Assembly: GCA_949130495.1 (NCBI GenBank) | Contig: OX422214.1 | Span: 258,110,187-258,174,186, forward strand | Length of the DNA: 64,000 nucleotides | DNA from: Sambucus nigra | Lineage: Eukaryota; Streptophyta; Magnoliopsida; Dipsacales; Adoxaceae | Direction of reading: 5' to 3' | Shown: one piece after another, positions 33,873 to 44,339 of the stretch | Layout: each line of letters begins with the position of its first letter | Numbering within the stretch: position 1 is the first letter of the stretch | Notes under the pieces: model-generated | Told to the model about the DNA's origin: nothing | The model's database searches: none | Seen by the model: only the letters and a program-made list of their open reading frames with translations | Translations under genes and position numbers: made by a program

Positions 33873-34696
33873 TAAGGCTACTGATTTAGTTCAAGCAGAC
33901 ATCATTGCACAGACTTCAGAGCTAAAACATCGCATTACAAGCATTCAACAAAGCAAATGAAGTAAAAACCCTCCTCAGAGGTTGTCATTCCAATTGTAAA
34001 AATTCAAAAGATACAAGTTTTATATGTTCCTTAGAGGCTACATTCAGTCAGGGGTTGCAAAATAAAGCTTCACAATTAAGCCTAAGGATTAGAAGGAAGA
34101 GTGCTGGCATCCTCGGCCTGATTTTCTTGGCTAATATTCGTCACCTCGGCCTCATCATCTCTGTGATTAGCTTTGCCTATCTCTGTACCATCTAGGGGCA
34201 CGTTATCTGCAGGGGCAGCGACCTCCTCTTCAACCTCCTGAAGTGCTTGGGCAAACTAAGGGTCAGCAAAACCCAGACCTACGAAGTCAGAGGCCTTCAG
34301 ACTCCCTGCCTCTTTCTCCTTAGCAGCCGCACATTTAATAGTATCCTTGATACCTCTTTCAAGGTATTCGAATCCAAAGCTCATGAACTCGTCCGAGACT
34401 TTATAGTCTACCAAAATCTCCTCAGAGGCATTTTCAAGGGCTGCCTTCACTACAGAGTCGACCTTTTGCTGGAGAACATCGTCCTTGGCCTTCAGAGCCA
34501 CAACATGGTCCTTCTTAAATTTTGAGATCTCTTTCTCCAGCCCCTTCACCTTCTTCTCAGACTCGTTAAACTCATACTCCAGGCGGTCTATTTTGACATT
34601 CAGAGTGCTTTGCACCTTCTCGGCCTTTTGACCCTTCTGGATGAGGGGTAACTTCCTCAGAGTCCAGTTGGAGAGATGATGTATAGCGGCCAGGCC

Positions 34697-34780
34697 CTGC
34701 AAATTATGTGATCATGTATATGAGTTGAAAGTTAAATCAGAGGTTACAGTTGGAAACCATAAAGAAATATAAAGTCATAC
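34697..34780 (-). other. Intron 2 of the element B antisense gene (84 bp)
   Basis: On the minus strand the exon ends ATTCAG, the intron starts GTATGAC and ends TTTGCAG, and the next exon starts GGCCTGGCC. Both exon frames meet in phase 0 (..HRSIQ joined to GLAAIHH..). An in-frame stop lies at the start of the intron, so splicing is required to join the exons. Confidence 0.75.
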
Positions 34781-35163
34781 CTGAATGGACCTGTGGAGAC
34801 CAAATTCAACCAGAAGAGGTGTATCCATTGACCGGTAAAAATGTTTATCAGACTCGATCATGGCAGAGCCGATGGCATCAAGTGCCTGCAGACTATGACC
34901 TATTATGTTGTCGTTGATTTTTAGTTGCTCTATGAGAGCAGCCAAGGCATCAACAGAAGATATGGGGATGGCAGAGTCCCCACCTTTCTTTTTTTGCCTC
35001 TGATCTTCAGGGGAAGGGTCAGTAGCATTCCTCTTCTTTGTGGCCTGAGACTTCGAGGTTGAGGGAGAAGGAGGAGGGGCGTTCAGACCATCCTTCTTGG
35101 CAAGCTTTATCAAACTCGGTGCCTCCATTTCCCAAAGCTCGTCTGAGATATCCTTCGAACGTT

Positions 35164-35236
35164 CTGCAAAATTGAAAGGTCTGAGTTAGTGAGTCAGACA
35201 TACATAAACTCAGAGGTATAACTTGAATAAAAATAC
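35164..35236 (-). other. Probable intron 1 of the element B antisense gene (73 bp)
   Basis: On the minus strand the boundaries read CTTGTTAG, then GTATTTT, and ATTTTGCAG, then AACG. The intron is AT-rich and of typical plant minimum size. The upstream and downstream frames are out of phase by one base, so either a one-base indel has occurred in an exon or the true boundary differs slightly. Confidence 0.6.
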
Positions 35237-37035
35237 CTAACAAGCTTTATAAGAGGACTACCCCCCAAACCAGTCTCAGAGAGGTAGTGGGGGGTCATAA
35301 GGTGTTCAAACTTAATGAGCAGACCATGCATCCCCTGATCCTGAAGATCTTTGACCTTCTGAAGATTCTGCAGGCTTAAACCAGGGTTGGCCTTGGCAGA
35401 CATTGTAATCTTGCCCCACCATATGGGCATTCGCGGCTCTAGTAAGGAGGAGGGGGCACATGGACCAAATTCCCATGGCCCTGAAGCGAAAAAATAGCGA
35501 GGCTTCCAGTTATGGTTGGAAGTCTGAGTTATCTGGAGCATCTTCTTCTCAGGCTTCTGAGCTACAAAATGATAGTAGCTCGGATGATTTTTAGCAGAAG
35601 AAGGAACATAACAACCTACGAAGACCTGGACTGGAAGGTCTGAATGGTGAACAGCCCTCCATAAGACGATGGACCCAATTATTACCCTCCAGGCATTGGG
35701 TGACAACTGGGAAGGAGCCAAGTTGATGTAGGCTAAAATACACCTAATAATGGGATGGATTTGCAGATAAAACCCTAGCTTGAACATATGCTCGTATAAG
35801 CATATCTCACCATCTCGGTCATGATATGCCCTCTCTTCCCTCAGAGGTCTCCTGAGCTTTATGGAGGGGCTGATGGAGTATAAGTATCTGAAGCAAAGAA
35901 GGTCTACCTCAGTAATTGAACTCTCAATCTCGGCCGCCTTAGAGACGTCGATGTCACTCTCAGCATCATCGTCATCATCATCATCCATCTCAACGTTGGC
36001 TGAAGCATACGTTGAAGGATTACTTGGGAGCCTCTGAGCGAACTCAGCCCCTATGACGACCGACAGGGGAATGGCATCAAATATTGGTTGAATAGACACG
36101 TTTGGTTCAACAACCTCGACCTCTGAGGAAGAGGACGATGTGCTTGAATGGTTGTGAGACGAGGCCCGACTGGAAACCTCTGCTTGATCAGGGGCCTGAT
36201 CTTATTGATTTGTAAAGTCCATGGCCTCTTATAAAGAATCCACAGATATGGGGTCTGGTGTGGAGGACTCAGACTCAGACATCGGTGATGGTTCAGCAGG
36301 GACTTCGGCTTGGCTAGTGGGTTCTGCTGGTTCAGGGTATACTACTTTCAGGGGTGGTGGAAAGATAGGTCTGAGGGGGAATTCCTCTGACCTACGAGCT
36401 TCCTCCTGCGCTCTTTCTATTTGCCTAACTTTCTCTAAAGTCTTCTCCCTAAGAGAAGGAAACTCCTCTAGAAGTTGGTAAACGGGTCTAAGCATCAGAG
36501 GTCAACCCTACACTTGCAACTCTCCTAAACTACAAATAAGACTGGCTAATGGAATAAAGCAATTTAAAGATCAAATTGTTAAACCTAGAGCAAGAACAGT
36601 TCGCCTAAAAATATGGGGACTAGCCGAAAATCCCGAAAAATGCAAAAGTAAAGGAAAAACAGGGAAAAATGAAGGAAAAGGAATGAAAGAGGATACCTGA
36701 GGATGAAATGGTAAAGATAAGGAAGAAGACGCGAGGAATCACCACCAAAGGCTTCGAACCAAAGTTTTTCTAGAGAGAGAAAATTCTGCTGAAACAAATC
36801 GTGCCAGGAAAGAGAAATGAGGAAGAAGGAGGGAAAATAGAGTTTGAACCCTTAAATATAGAGGCACGTTTCCTAAGGCCCATTATTACCTTGGGAGCTC
36901 CAAAGTACGGCTGACAACACATGCTTGCTAGGCAAGCCACACTTCAGCAATGGACAAGTGTCAAATGAACATTGGCACATAGAAGAAAGACCTCGGAGGT
37001 GTAGTGATCCCATAGTCACCTGCTCTCACATGTAA

Positions 37036-37053
37036 CTAAGGGATAGGGGTGAT
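37036..37053 (+). promoter_or_regulatory. Polypurine-like tract of element B
   Basis: AAGGGATAGGGGTGAT directly precedes the 3' LTR. C has AAGGGCTAGGGGTGAT at the matching place (52365-52380). This would be the primer for plus-strand DNA synthesis. Confidence 0.75.
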
Positions 37054-38016
37054 TGATATGCCCCAAGTGTCACCTCAGCTCAAAGAAATCAACCTCGACC
37101 GAGGACATGGCTGACGTTGGAAGAGCCTTGGATTTGTGACCAGCTGCCTCGGCCATAGAAGGGTCGGCCCTGGCCGACACCACTACAAACCTCATCAAGG
37201 GGAGGCTGCATGTATCATAAGGGTCAACAGCTCTTCAGTTTACCTGGGAATGACAAACTCGGCCTGGGGTAGGCCGAGGTTACGAGGATACACCCCTATT
37301 AAGAACAAACCCATCAATGAATCAGCCGAGGTTCCAGGCACAGTCCAGCTTAACCTCGGCCCAGGCCGACCTCAATACTTGCCTCGGCTTCACTTAAGTC
37401 GGGACCATAATGACTCATCTCGGATTATATGGATAACTGGACCTTACCAGCCTCGGCCTCTTCCAGGCCGAGGTCACGACTAAGCATCGAGGCCGAGCTC
37501 TTATTGGCATATGTGTGGACAAGGACACGTGGACACAATTCAATTATAACAAATCATTCCCCTCACGTGGGGGGAATATTTCATCATCATTCTCTACCTA
37601 TGACAGTGACAGATGTCTTCATCAGATTGGCTAGATCAACACACACATGCTCATTGCATGCGTAGGGGGTACATTAAACCCCCAGGTACTATATATAGAG
37701 GTCATCCTCTACCTTGCAAAGGATCCAAAATTGGCAACCCTAGTTGAAACTTTGTTCAAACACACAGTAGAGAGAGACAAATCTCGAGAGATTGTATCTA
37801 TGGCCATTAGTGCCCTCACATATTGATACACATCATACACTTGCATAGTGTACGTAGGCCTAATTGGCTGAATCACTTATTTTCTGATGTAAATCTTCTT
37901 CTCCTCATCTCCTTCTACTATGTGTGTATATACCATATGCTGCCATTGTTAACATTGAATACATTGAATTAAGCTCACAAACACCTTAAAGGGTGGTGTT
38001 GTTTCCAGCATCATCA
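37054..38016 (+). repeat. 3' LTR of element B (963 bp)
   Basis: It starts TGATATGCCCCAAG, ends CCAGCATCATCA and matches the 5' LTR closely along its length. It has TATATATA at 37690. Confidence 0.92.
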
Positions 38017-38878
38017 AGGTAGATTTACTACCAACACCCTATTAGGACTTCTTGCTTTCAAGTACAAAAGACCCCCACTAGTACGAGAGAAAGAATAACA
38101 ATAGCAGATCTCAATTAATCCTAAGTTAGTGCCATAGAGCTGGTTTATCCAATGAACTCCATTAACAATCTTCTACACGTTTGGAGAACACTGAGCGAGA
38201 ACTATGATAAAGTATCGGAAAAAATGTAAAAACAGAGGGTTAGGGGGAAACATTAAACCCCCTTGGGAAACCAACAGAACGTGAATCCAGTGACCATCTT
38301 CTAGACCGTGAACATTTGTGGGGAATGAAATACACTCTATGTCTACCTAATCAGGAATATTATAACATTTCTTAAACTCAGGCAAAGACTTGTTACCAAA
38401 CATCGTTATAAGAAAAAACATAAAAACCCTAGCTACAATAGAAGAATGATTCACAAAAGATGAAAACTAGAAGAAGAAGAAGAAGAAGAAGAAGAAGAAG
38501 AAGAAGAAGAAGAAGAAGAAGAAGAAGAAGAAGAAGAAGAAGAAGAAGAAGAAGAAGAAGAAGAAGAAGAAGAAAGTTAGAACTTATGAGATAGAGGGGA
38601 AGCTTGAAAAGCTGAGAAAGTCTTGATTTTGAAGTGCGAAAGTAAATAATGAAGCCGAATAGAACTGACGGTTAAGTTTTTGACAAACCAGTTTCAAACA
38701 CTCAAATGACGTTTTACAATTCTTGAGAAAGATTTGGCGCTTCAATATCTTACAAAAAGATGAGCGCGCCCCTCCTATTTTAATAAATTACGGGTTCACC
38801 ACTACTGACAGTAATGCATCCTTAGCCTCACTTAAAATCCATCGACCTCAGCAATGGCCCAAAGATTTTAGGCGCAAT
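38017..38878 (+). other. Element A internal DNA resuming after element B
   Basis: It starts with the second AGGTA copy and runs up to the element A 3' LTR. It should contain the first part of A's antisense gene and A's 3' untranslated region, but no convincing frame is left. A long (GAA)n tract is inside. No clear polypurine tract directly precedes the LTR. Confidence 0.65.
38470..38574. repeat. (GAA)n microsatellite, about 105 bp
   Basis: Around 35 almost perfect GAA/AAG triplets lie within the element A tail. The length and purity suggest recent expansion compared with the decayed surroundings. Confidence 0.95.
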
Positions 38879-39313
38879 TGTGGGGACCAATTTTATTCTC
38901 AGCCCGCGAGAGTAACTGACCTGGACCAACAAATCTAGAAAGCTGCCCAACCCAAATAGTGGGAATAAGCTACGAGCATGTGCAAGCTAAACCTCCCCAA
39001 AACTAAGTCAATCACCTGTAATCTCGTGGAGATATTCAAGGGATTCATGAATCATCATGGACGTCGTGGAGTTACATGAATAACTAAAATTATATATATA
39101 TATATATATAAATTGTAACCCCTAGTCTGGGGTATAGGGGAATGTAACCAAGCATATTGAGAGATACTTAATAAAACAGTAGACCTCTCTATGGACGTAG
39201 GCAAGTTGCCGAACCATGTACATAGTTGTGTTGTATGTGCGATTATATGCTTTCTTGTTTGAGTGTGATTGTTCTTCGTAAATACTTTTATTGTGATATT
39301 TTTGTATACCACA
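38879..39313 (+). repeat. 3' LTR of element A (435 bp)
   Basis: TGTGGGGACCAATTTT to GTATACCACA aligns with 8716-9140. The 10 bp excess is largely a (TA)n run at 39091-39111 absent from the 5' LTR. It is followed by ATTTT, matching the left flank. Confidence 0.9.
39091..39111. repeat. (TA)n microsatellite in the element A 3' LTR
   Basis: About ten TA units lie where the 5' LTR has unrelated AT-rich sequence, so the expansion happened after insertion. Confidence 0.85.
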
Positions 39314-39620
39314 ATTTTATTGTGAAATAAAGGTTTTGCCCGAAAGGGATTTTTCCTAAAATCTATGAGTTAGGAATTTTATTTGTGATGGTTTGACACA
39401 CCCACACGCGTGTAGTTGAATGTTTAGGGACTGAATTGATTTGGATTAAAAATTAACAACGATTAAATAAGGTTAACATGGAAATTTGTGACTTAGGTTT
39501 AATCGTTATCACACATAGCTTTTCACTGTTGAGCTAAGTTATTGTGTTTGATCTGTTTTCTGCGAAATTGTGTGATATTGATTTTTTTTTAAATCTGTTT
39601 TGTAAAAAAATCGCATTTTT
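39314..39620 (+). mobile_element. Older retroelement resuming: LTR end and leader
   Basis: After the ATTTT duplication comes TGTGAAATAAAGGTTTTG, which reads as a continuation of the segment ending at 8715. The AATAAA at 39327 may be that element's polyadenylation signal. The segment leads into a gag-like frame at 39624. Confidence 0.45.
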
Positions 39621-39623
39621 CCT

Positions 39624-40514
39624 ATGGAGCACTTATGTAATCAGAGGCCCCTCTTTAATGACACGAGTCAGAGTTTTGATGAATTAAATAGTTCGAATTT
39701 GACGGTTGCAAAAAGAATTAATGTTTTGGAAAAAGAAAATTGTCATTTTAAATCCGCTATGGATCTTTTGCAAATGGTACAAAATCAAAGAGATTTCTAT
39801 CGTGAGAAATTTATTTTATTGGACCATGAATTTAATGCTTTAGAATTGTCCAAAAAGGAGAGTGATGATAGATTCCTAGTTTTAGAAAAATAATTAGAGG
39901 ACCTTAAAAATTCTAGGATTTGTGTTTGTGCCAAAGTGAATAAAAATATTTTACTCGATGAGTTTGTGGCACGTGAGGAGACTCTTAGAGATAAGTGTGC
40001 GAATTTTAAGAACGAACGTGATAACCTTCTAGGAGTTATTAAAAATTTTGAGAAGGAGTCCCTAAAATAGGAAGAGTCTAATTATTTGCTTGAGTAAAAA
40101 ATTTTGGAGTTAAAAAATGATTTGACGGACTCGAGTAGTGTTGGTAGCAATGGTAGTGGCTCGTCGTGTTCTTATGTTTCGAGTGTTAAAGACAAGACCA
40201 TTATTTGTTTTAAAGGGTTAATAAATCCCAAGAATATAGAAAAGGTCAACCCATAGGTGTCGTTCCACCCGTTTACACATGTTCACATTGTGGTAGGAAA
40301 GATTACCTTAGGCGTTTTTATTTCGATCTTCGAAAAGGTCCTAGGAAGTTAAAATCTCGTGTTCCCCTGGTTCCCAAAACCCCTATGCATCGTGACACAC
40401 CTATTTGGGTTAGTAAATCACTTCTAGAGGCACCGGATGTTAGACTAGTTGATTCCCAGTTACTTGCACGTAATTTTTCTATTGCTATATCATATAGATG
40501 CTTCATGTTATATG
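39624..40514 (+). pseudogene. Copia-like gag C-terminal part, broken by element C
   Basis: From MEHLCNQRPLFNDTSQSF the frame gives a long coiled coil (RINVLEKENCHFKSAMDLLQ) to a stop at 39891. It continues with stops through REETLRDKCANFKNERDNLL and a Ser-rich stretch (SSSVGSNGSGSSCSYVSS). After a frameshift near 40240 a degenerate zinc knuckle reads YTCSHCGRKDYLRRFYFDL, where the expected GH and the last Cys are changed, then VPKTPMHRDTPIWVSK. This layout matches the second half of copia-type Gag. The N-terminal capsid part is not present. Element C inserted directly after 40514. Confidence 0.55.
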
Positions 40515-41372
40515 TGATATGCCCAAAGTGCACCCTGGTACTCAGAATCATCAACCTCGACCAGTTTTACAACCGAGTTGATAAGAAGCTTATGGAAACC
40601 ATCAGTAAGGTCATCTTTTGGTAGGTCGGCCCCTCATACACCAACCTCGGCTGGCCATCAGTCGAAGTCAGCAAAGTCTCATGGGCTTAATCATCTGCCA
40701 GTGTCATCATCGACCCCAGACGATGTTGTAGCTACCTCATACCTAACCTTGGTCAGACCTCCTGGACGAGGTCCTCACGGTTATTGACAAGATAAAGAAA
40801 CTACATCTGACCCCACCAATCTCATACTCGTCCAGGCTGAGGTTACATCAGTCAAGGACACAGGGTCGAGCATTTACAAGCACATGTAAAGTTTGGAAAA
40901 TGTGGATAAATCAGTTATAATCGAATCATTCCCCTCACGTGAGGGAATATTGAGGTCATCATTATCTACATAAGATCAGCCAGGTGTCATTATCATACTG
41001 GTTCGATCCTCATGCTCATGCTTATTACATGCTTAGGGGGTACATTACAGCCCCCAGGAACTATATATAGAGGTCATCCTCTACTGTGTAAAAGGATCCA
41101 TAATTGCAACTCTAGATGAAACTCTGTTGGTTTACACAGTAGAGAGAGAAAGCTTGAGAGATTGTATATATGGCCATTAGTGCCTTCATCTAGTGATATT
41201 ACTCACACACTCACAGTGGACGTAGGCCAGATTGGGTGAACCACTTATATACAAGTATTCATCCTCTTCTCCTCACCTCATTCTAATATATATTCACTCT
41301 TATGTTGCCATTGTTTTCACTAGTTAGAGCTTGACAATAACTTACCTAGTGGTGTTATTTACAGCATCAGCA
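40515..41372 (+). repeat. 5' LTR of element C (858 bp)
   Basis: It starts TGATATGCCCAAAGTG and ends CAGCATCAGCA. It is related to the B LTR, most clearly at the terminus, the TATATATA box (41062) with AGAGGTCATCCTCTAC, and the ACAGTAGAGAGAGAAAGCTT segment downstream. Confidence 0.9.
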
Positions 41373-41376
41373 TTTT

Positions 41377-41394
41377 TGGCGCCGTATGTGCGAA
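41377..41394 (+). promoter_or_regulatory. Primer binding site-like sequence of element C
   Basis: TGGCGCCGTATGTGCGAA starts 4 bp after the 5' LTR and differs at a few positions from the B site. Confidence 0.78.
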
Positions 41395-41555
41395 TGAAAA
41401 GATTCTTCTGTTCCTTTTTACAGCTTAACCTCACCGAAGGTTCTGGTAGTGAACCAGGCCTCACCCTTCGTGTGAAGTTGTGTCACCATTAAAAGAGGTA
41501 CTTTAAGGTATTAAGTTCCCCAATATTTTTATTGCAAGCTCTCTAGTCTCATCAT

Positions 41556-43275
41556 ATGGCACCGGAGTTACCAACACCTCCTCCACCATTTTTGTTGGAG
41601 GACCTAGTTCCAGCCAGGTACCACCCCAGTCCGAGATGGCTGAGGTTGAAGAAGCCTTAAAGTTTGTGGCTGCAATACAGCAAGCGATGCAGGAACAATT
41701 TGCCCAGTTAAGCCAGAATATAATAAGACCACTTGGGGTCTCACCGAAGATGATTACTCCGACAGTTGTTCAACCACAACCTGAGGCCAGGGGACCACCC
41801 TAGGCATCGAGAAAAGACCAACCTACTCCTCAACGGAGGATGGATGTTGTTGACCCGAGGATTTTATGCCTGGGGCGGCAAGGAAACCCTTGCCTTGAGG
41901 ATAGGTATGATGACATTGAGGCAGAGGATGCTTCGACAGACTGTTGGGAGCCCTATGAGGTCTCAAACAATACTGTACATCCTATACAGCAGAGCCGAGG
42001 TCAGTGTGAAAGACGAGATGGTGATGCACAATAAAGAGAGTCAGCTTTTGATCGCTTAAGTAGAGGGTTGGCCTTTGAAAGGCTCGGTCCAGTTAATGAT
42101 CTAAGGCAGAGTCTATCCACGTCATTAATCATAGCTAGCTCATGAAGGGGAGGTGATGAACATCGGCCTCGTCATGGCTGACCCCCACATGGTCGAGACT
42201 GTGGCCAGGGGGAGTTCAACAGTCGATGTTGTGCTGCTGCTGGGAAACCCTCGGTTCACCCTTTAAAGGTGACTGGGGACAACCTCGTCCAGGCCGATGT
42301 TGCCAGACCATGGAATGATTCCATACAAAGGCTTGAAGAGAATATAAGGAACCTCTTAAAAAGCCGAAACCCATTACAGAGGGGGTTTTCATGGGGCTCA
42401 CCATTTGTGGCAAGGATTGTCAACTTCCCAACCCCTGCCAAATTTAAACCTTTGATGGTGTCTCCAAAGTATGATGGAAGTACCAACCAAGTGCATCGTA
42501 TTGAGATGTATCATTCTGCAACAGACATTTATTCAAGCCCTGATGAGATGAGGTGTCGAGTTTCTCAAGCACTTTAACGGGAGCTGTACATATCTGGTTC
42601 ACTTCTCTTCCTAAAAATTCTGTTGAGAACTTTAAGGGTTTGGCCAAGCGGTTTATACATAACTTCTGTTTTGGGGTAAGGCCTCAAAAGAAGACAACCC
42701 ACCTAGTCTATGTAAAGCAAGGCAAGAATGAAAGTCTCAGAGACTACGTCGCGAGGTTCAACAAGGAAAAATTGGAGGTTGAATATTATAAAGAGAATAT
42801 ACCTATAACAGCCCTTATAGGAGGACTTCAGAACGGTAAGTTACTCTAAAAACTTGCTGAAGACCCTCCTAAGTCTATAACCGAGCTGTTAGCAACAGCT
42901 GGTAGGGTCATAAACGCAGAAAAAGCAATGGCTTCAAAGTATGAGGATGAGAACGGAAGTAAGAGTGGAAAATTTCAAAGGAAGAAGGATATAAAGAATA
43001 TGATTGCAGACGATAAGTTTGCGCACTATACTCCTCTAACTGTGAGTTGCGAACACATCCTTAATGAAATAAAGAATGATAGATCCCTGAGATGGCCGGA
43101 GAAGCTGAAGGCTCCTCCACATAAGAGGAACAAGAACCTATGGTGTGAGTTCCACCAAGATCACGGCCATCTAAGTGACAAGTGTTTCGTCCTGAAGGAT
43201 GAGATTGAGAAAATGCTGAAGTCTGGAAAGCTTAGAAAATACGTGGATGGTAGAGACCCTAAGGGGGGAAGATAA
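41556..43275 (+). pseudogene. gag of element C, broken
   Basis: The ATG at 41556 starts MAPELPTPPPPF, matching B. Frame changes follow through 42250. The capsid domain reads NFPTPAKFKPLMVSPKYDGS (42269-42577) and then, in another frame, LTGAVHIWFTSLPKNSVENF with KGLAKRFIHNFCFGVRPQKK and LRDYVARFNKEKLEV. A stop lies at 42847. The zinc-binding segment LWCEFHQDHGHLSDKCFVLK is intact near 43138-43200. C preserves the capsid stretch WFTSLPKNSVENFKG that B has lost to a frameshift and a stop. It would form the capsid. Confidence 0.87.
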
Positions 43276-43407
43276 GACCCTAAAAGGAAGAGAAATTACA
43301 GATGTCGGGAAGATGCCCCTACTAGAAGAGCTGAGGACTCAGATGATAATGACGATGACCCTAACCTTCCACCAAAAGATGATAATGTCCTAGTAAAAAG
43401 GGTCGGT

Positions 43408-44095
43408 ATGATCTCTTTCGGTGTGTATACCATCTGTGGAGGACTAGCAGGGGGTGGCTCAGAGGTCGCTGATTACAATGCCCGTGTGGCAGAGGCCAAA
43501 GAAGTGACCAAGGCTGAGGTTGTTAACTTTACCTCTATAAAGGTTAAACACGAGAAGAGAAAGAAGGTAGATATGAACACCCTCATAGTTGGCTTCTCAC
43601 GACTTGATTTTAAAGGTATCTTAGCTCCTCACGATGAACCTCTGGTAATCACCATAAGGGTGCATGGGTGTGAAGTTCATAGGATCCTCTTTGATGGAGG
43701 AAGTTCAGGAGACATTATATTTTGGCCCTCTTTTAATAGCCTATGCCTTAGCAAAGCTAGGATTGTCCCTTATCATCACCCCTTGATCGGCTTCAGCAAT
43801 GAAAAGGTTCATGCGTTGGGTATGTATGAGATGGATGTTAGAATGGGAAATTAATGGCCTAAGAGGTTGACTAGGAAAATCAATTTCTTTGTGATGGATG
43901 AAAACGTCTTCTCAGCCTATTACCTCATCATAGGACGAGTAGCCCTCAAGGAATTTAAGGTCGTGACTTTAACGGTACACCAAATGCCAAAATTCTTAAC
44001 TCCCTATGGAGTAGGGGAAGTGCAAGGTGACCAAACATCGACTCTGCAGAGGAGAGAGAGGCTCATAAGAGGGCAATAACCACGTACAACATCGA
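43408..44095 (+). pseudogene. pol of element C: protease
   Basis: MISFGVYTICGGLAGGG parallels the B frame from its fifth residue. The active-site segment is RILFDGGSSGDIIFW, followed by SAYYLIIGRVALKEFK. A stop at 43852 (MGN-stop-WPK) and a frameshift near 44035 break it. The role is polyprotein cleavage. Confidence 0.85.
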
Positions 44096-44339
44096 TACAC
44101 TTGATCCTAGAGATAAAACAAAGCTCCAAAAAGGAGAGGCCGCAGAAGAGGTAGAATCTATAGTCCTGAATAAGGACGAGTCGAAAAAAAACCATCCAAA
44201 TCGGTAAATCCCTAAGACTTGAGATCAAGGAAGAACTGGTGAAGCTTTTAAGGAAGAGACAAAGTGTTTTTGCCTGGAGCCATGCAGACATGCCAGGTAT
44301 TGATCCTGAGATTATGTGCCATAAACTCAATATCGTATA

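Larger units (their letters stand above)
34082..36495 (-). pseudogene. Element B antisense gene (aORF), PF04195-like with coiled coil
   Basis: On the minus strand the frame starts at 36495 (MLRPVYQLLEEFPSLREKT). It passes two in-frame stops near 36228 and 36207, a Ser-rich and Asp-rich linker (DDDDDDD near 35980), then a domain like plant putative gypsy-type transposon proteins: EICLYEHMFKLGFYLQIHPI, LAPSQLSPNAWRVIIGSIVL, AKNHPSYYHFVAQKPEKKML. Two introns follow (35164-35236 and 34697-34780). Exon 2 reads IKLAKKDGLNAPP..PLLVEFGLHRSIQ. Exon 3 is a coiled coil (ESEKKVKGLEKEISKFKKDH) with a nonsense codon at 34256 that is open in C. Function is unknown; antisense genes here are typical of Tat elements. 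Confidence 0.8.
25377..38016 (+). mobile_element. Element B: Tat-type Ty3/gypsy retrotransposon, 12.6 kb
   Basis: Paired LTRs (955 and 963 bp), an identical 5 bp flank AGGTA, a primer-binding-like site, gag, pol and a polypurine-like tract define a complete insertion inside element A. After pol comes a minisatellite and then an antisense, intron-containing gene. The two LTRs differ at roughly one base in twenty by eye over the first 230 bp, clearly less than those of A, in agreement with B being the later insertion. Coding regions still contain stops, so the copy is dead. Confidence 0.92.
8716..39313 (+). mobile_element. Element A: Tat-type Ty3/gypsy retrotransposon, full span with nested insertions
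   Basis: Two LTRs of the same family bound 30.6 kb, and the flanking 5 bp are identical (ATTTT). Inside are a primer-binding-like site, gag and pol on the plus strand, and antisense reading frames on the minus strand. Two later insertions interrupt the internal region: a CACTA element (15390-22510) and element B (25377-38016). Removing both leaves an element of about 10.8 kb. The two LTRs differ at very roughly one base in eight by eye, so A is old. The order PR-RT-RNaseH-second RNaseH-integrase and the antisense genes before the 3' LTR fit the Tat lineage. Confidence 0.88.

Noticed and set aside
37136..37665. Plus-strand frames within the B 3' LTR (also 25573-25988 in the 5' LTR)
   Set aside because: Both LTR copies have them because the DNA is duplicated. 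They fall in the promoter half and have no recognisable protein features.
38879..39313. Solo LTR of the A family
   Set aside because: The 5 bp on its left do not match its right flank, but the right flank does match the left flank of the LTR at 8716, so it is the 3' LTR of element A.
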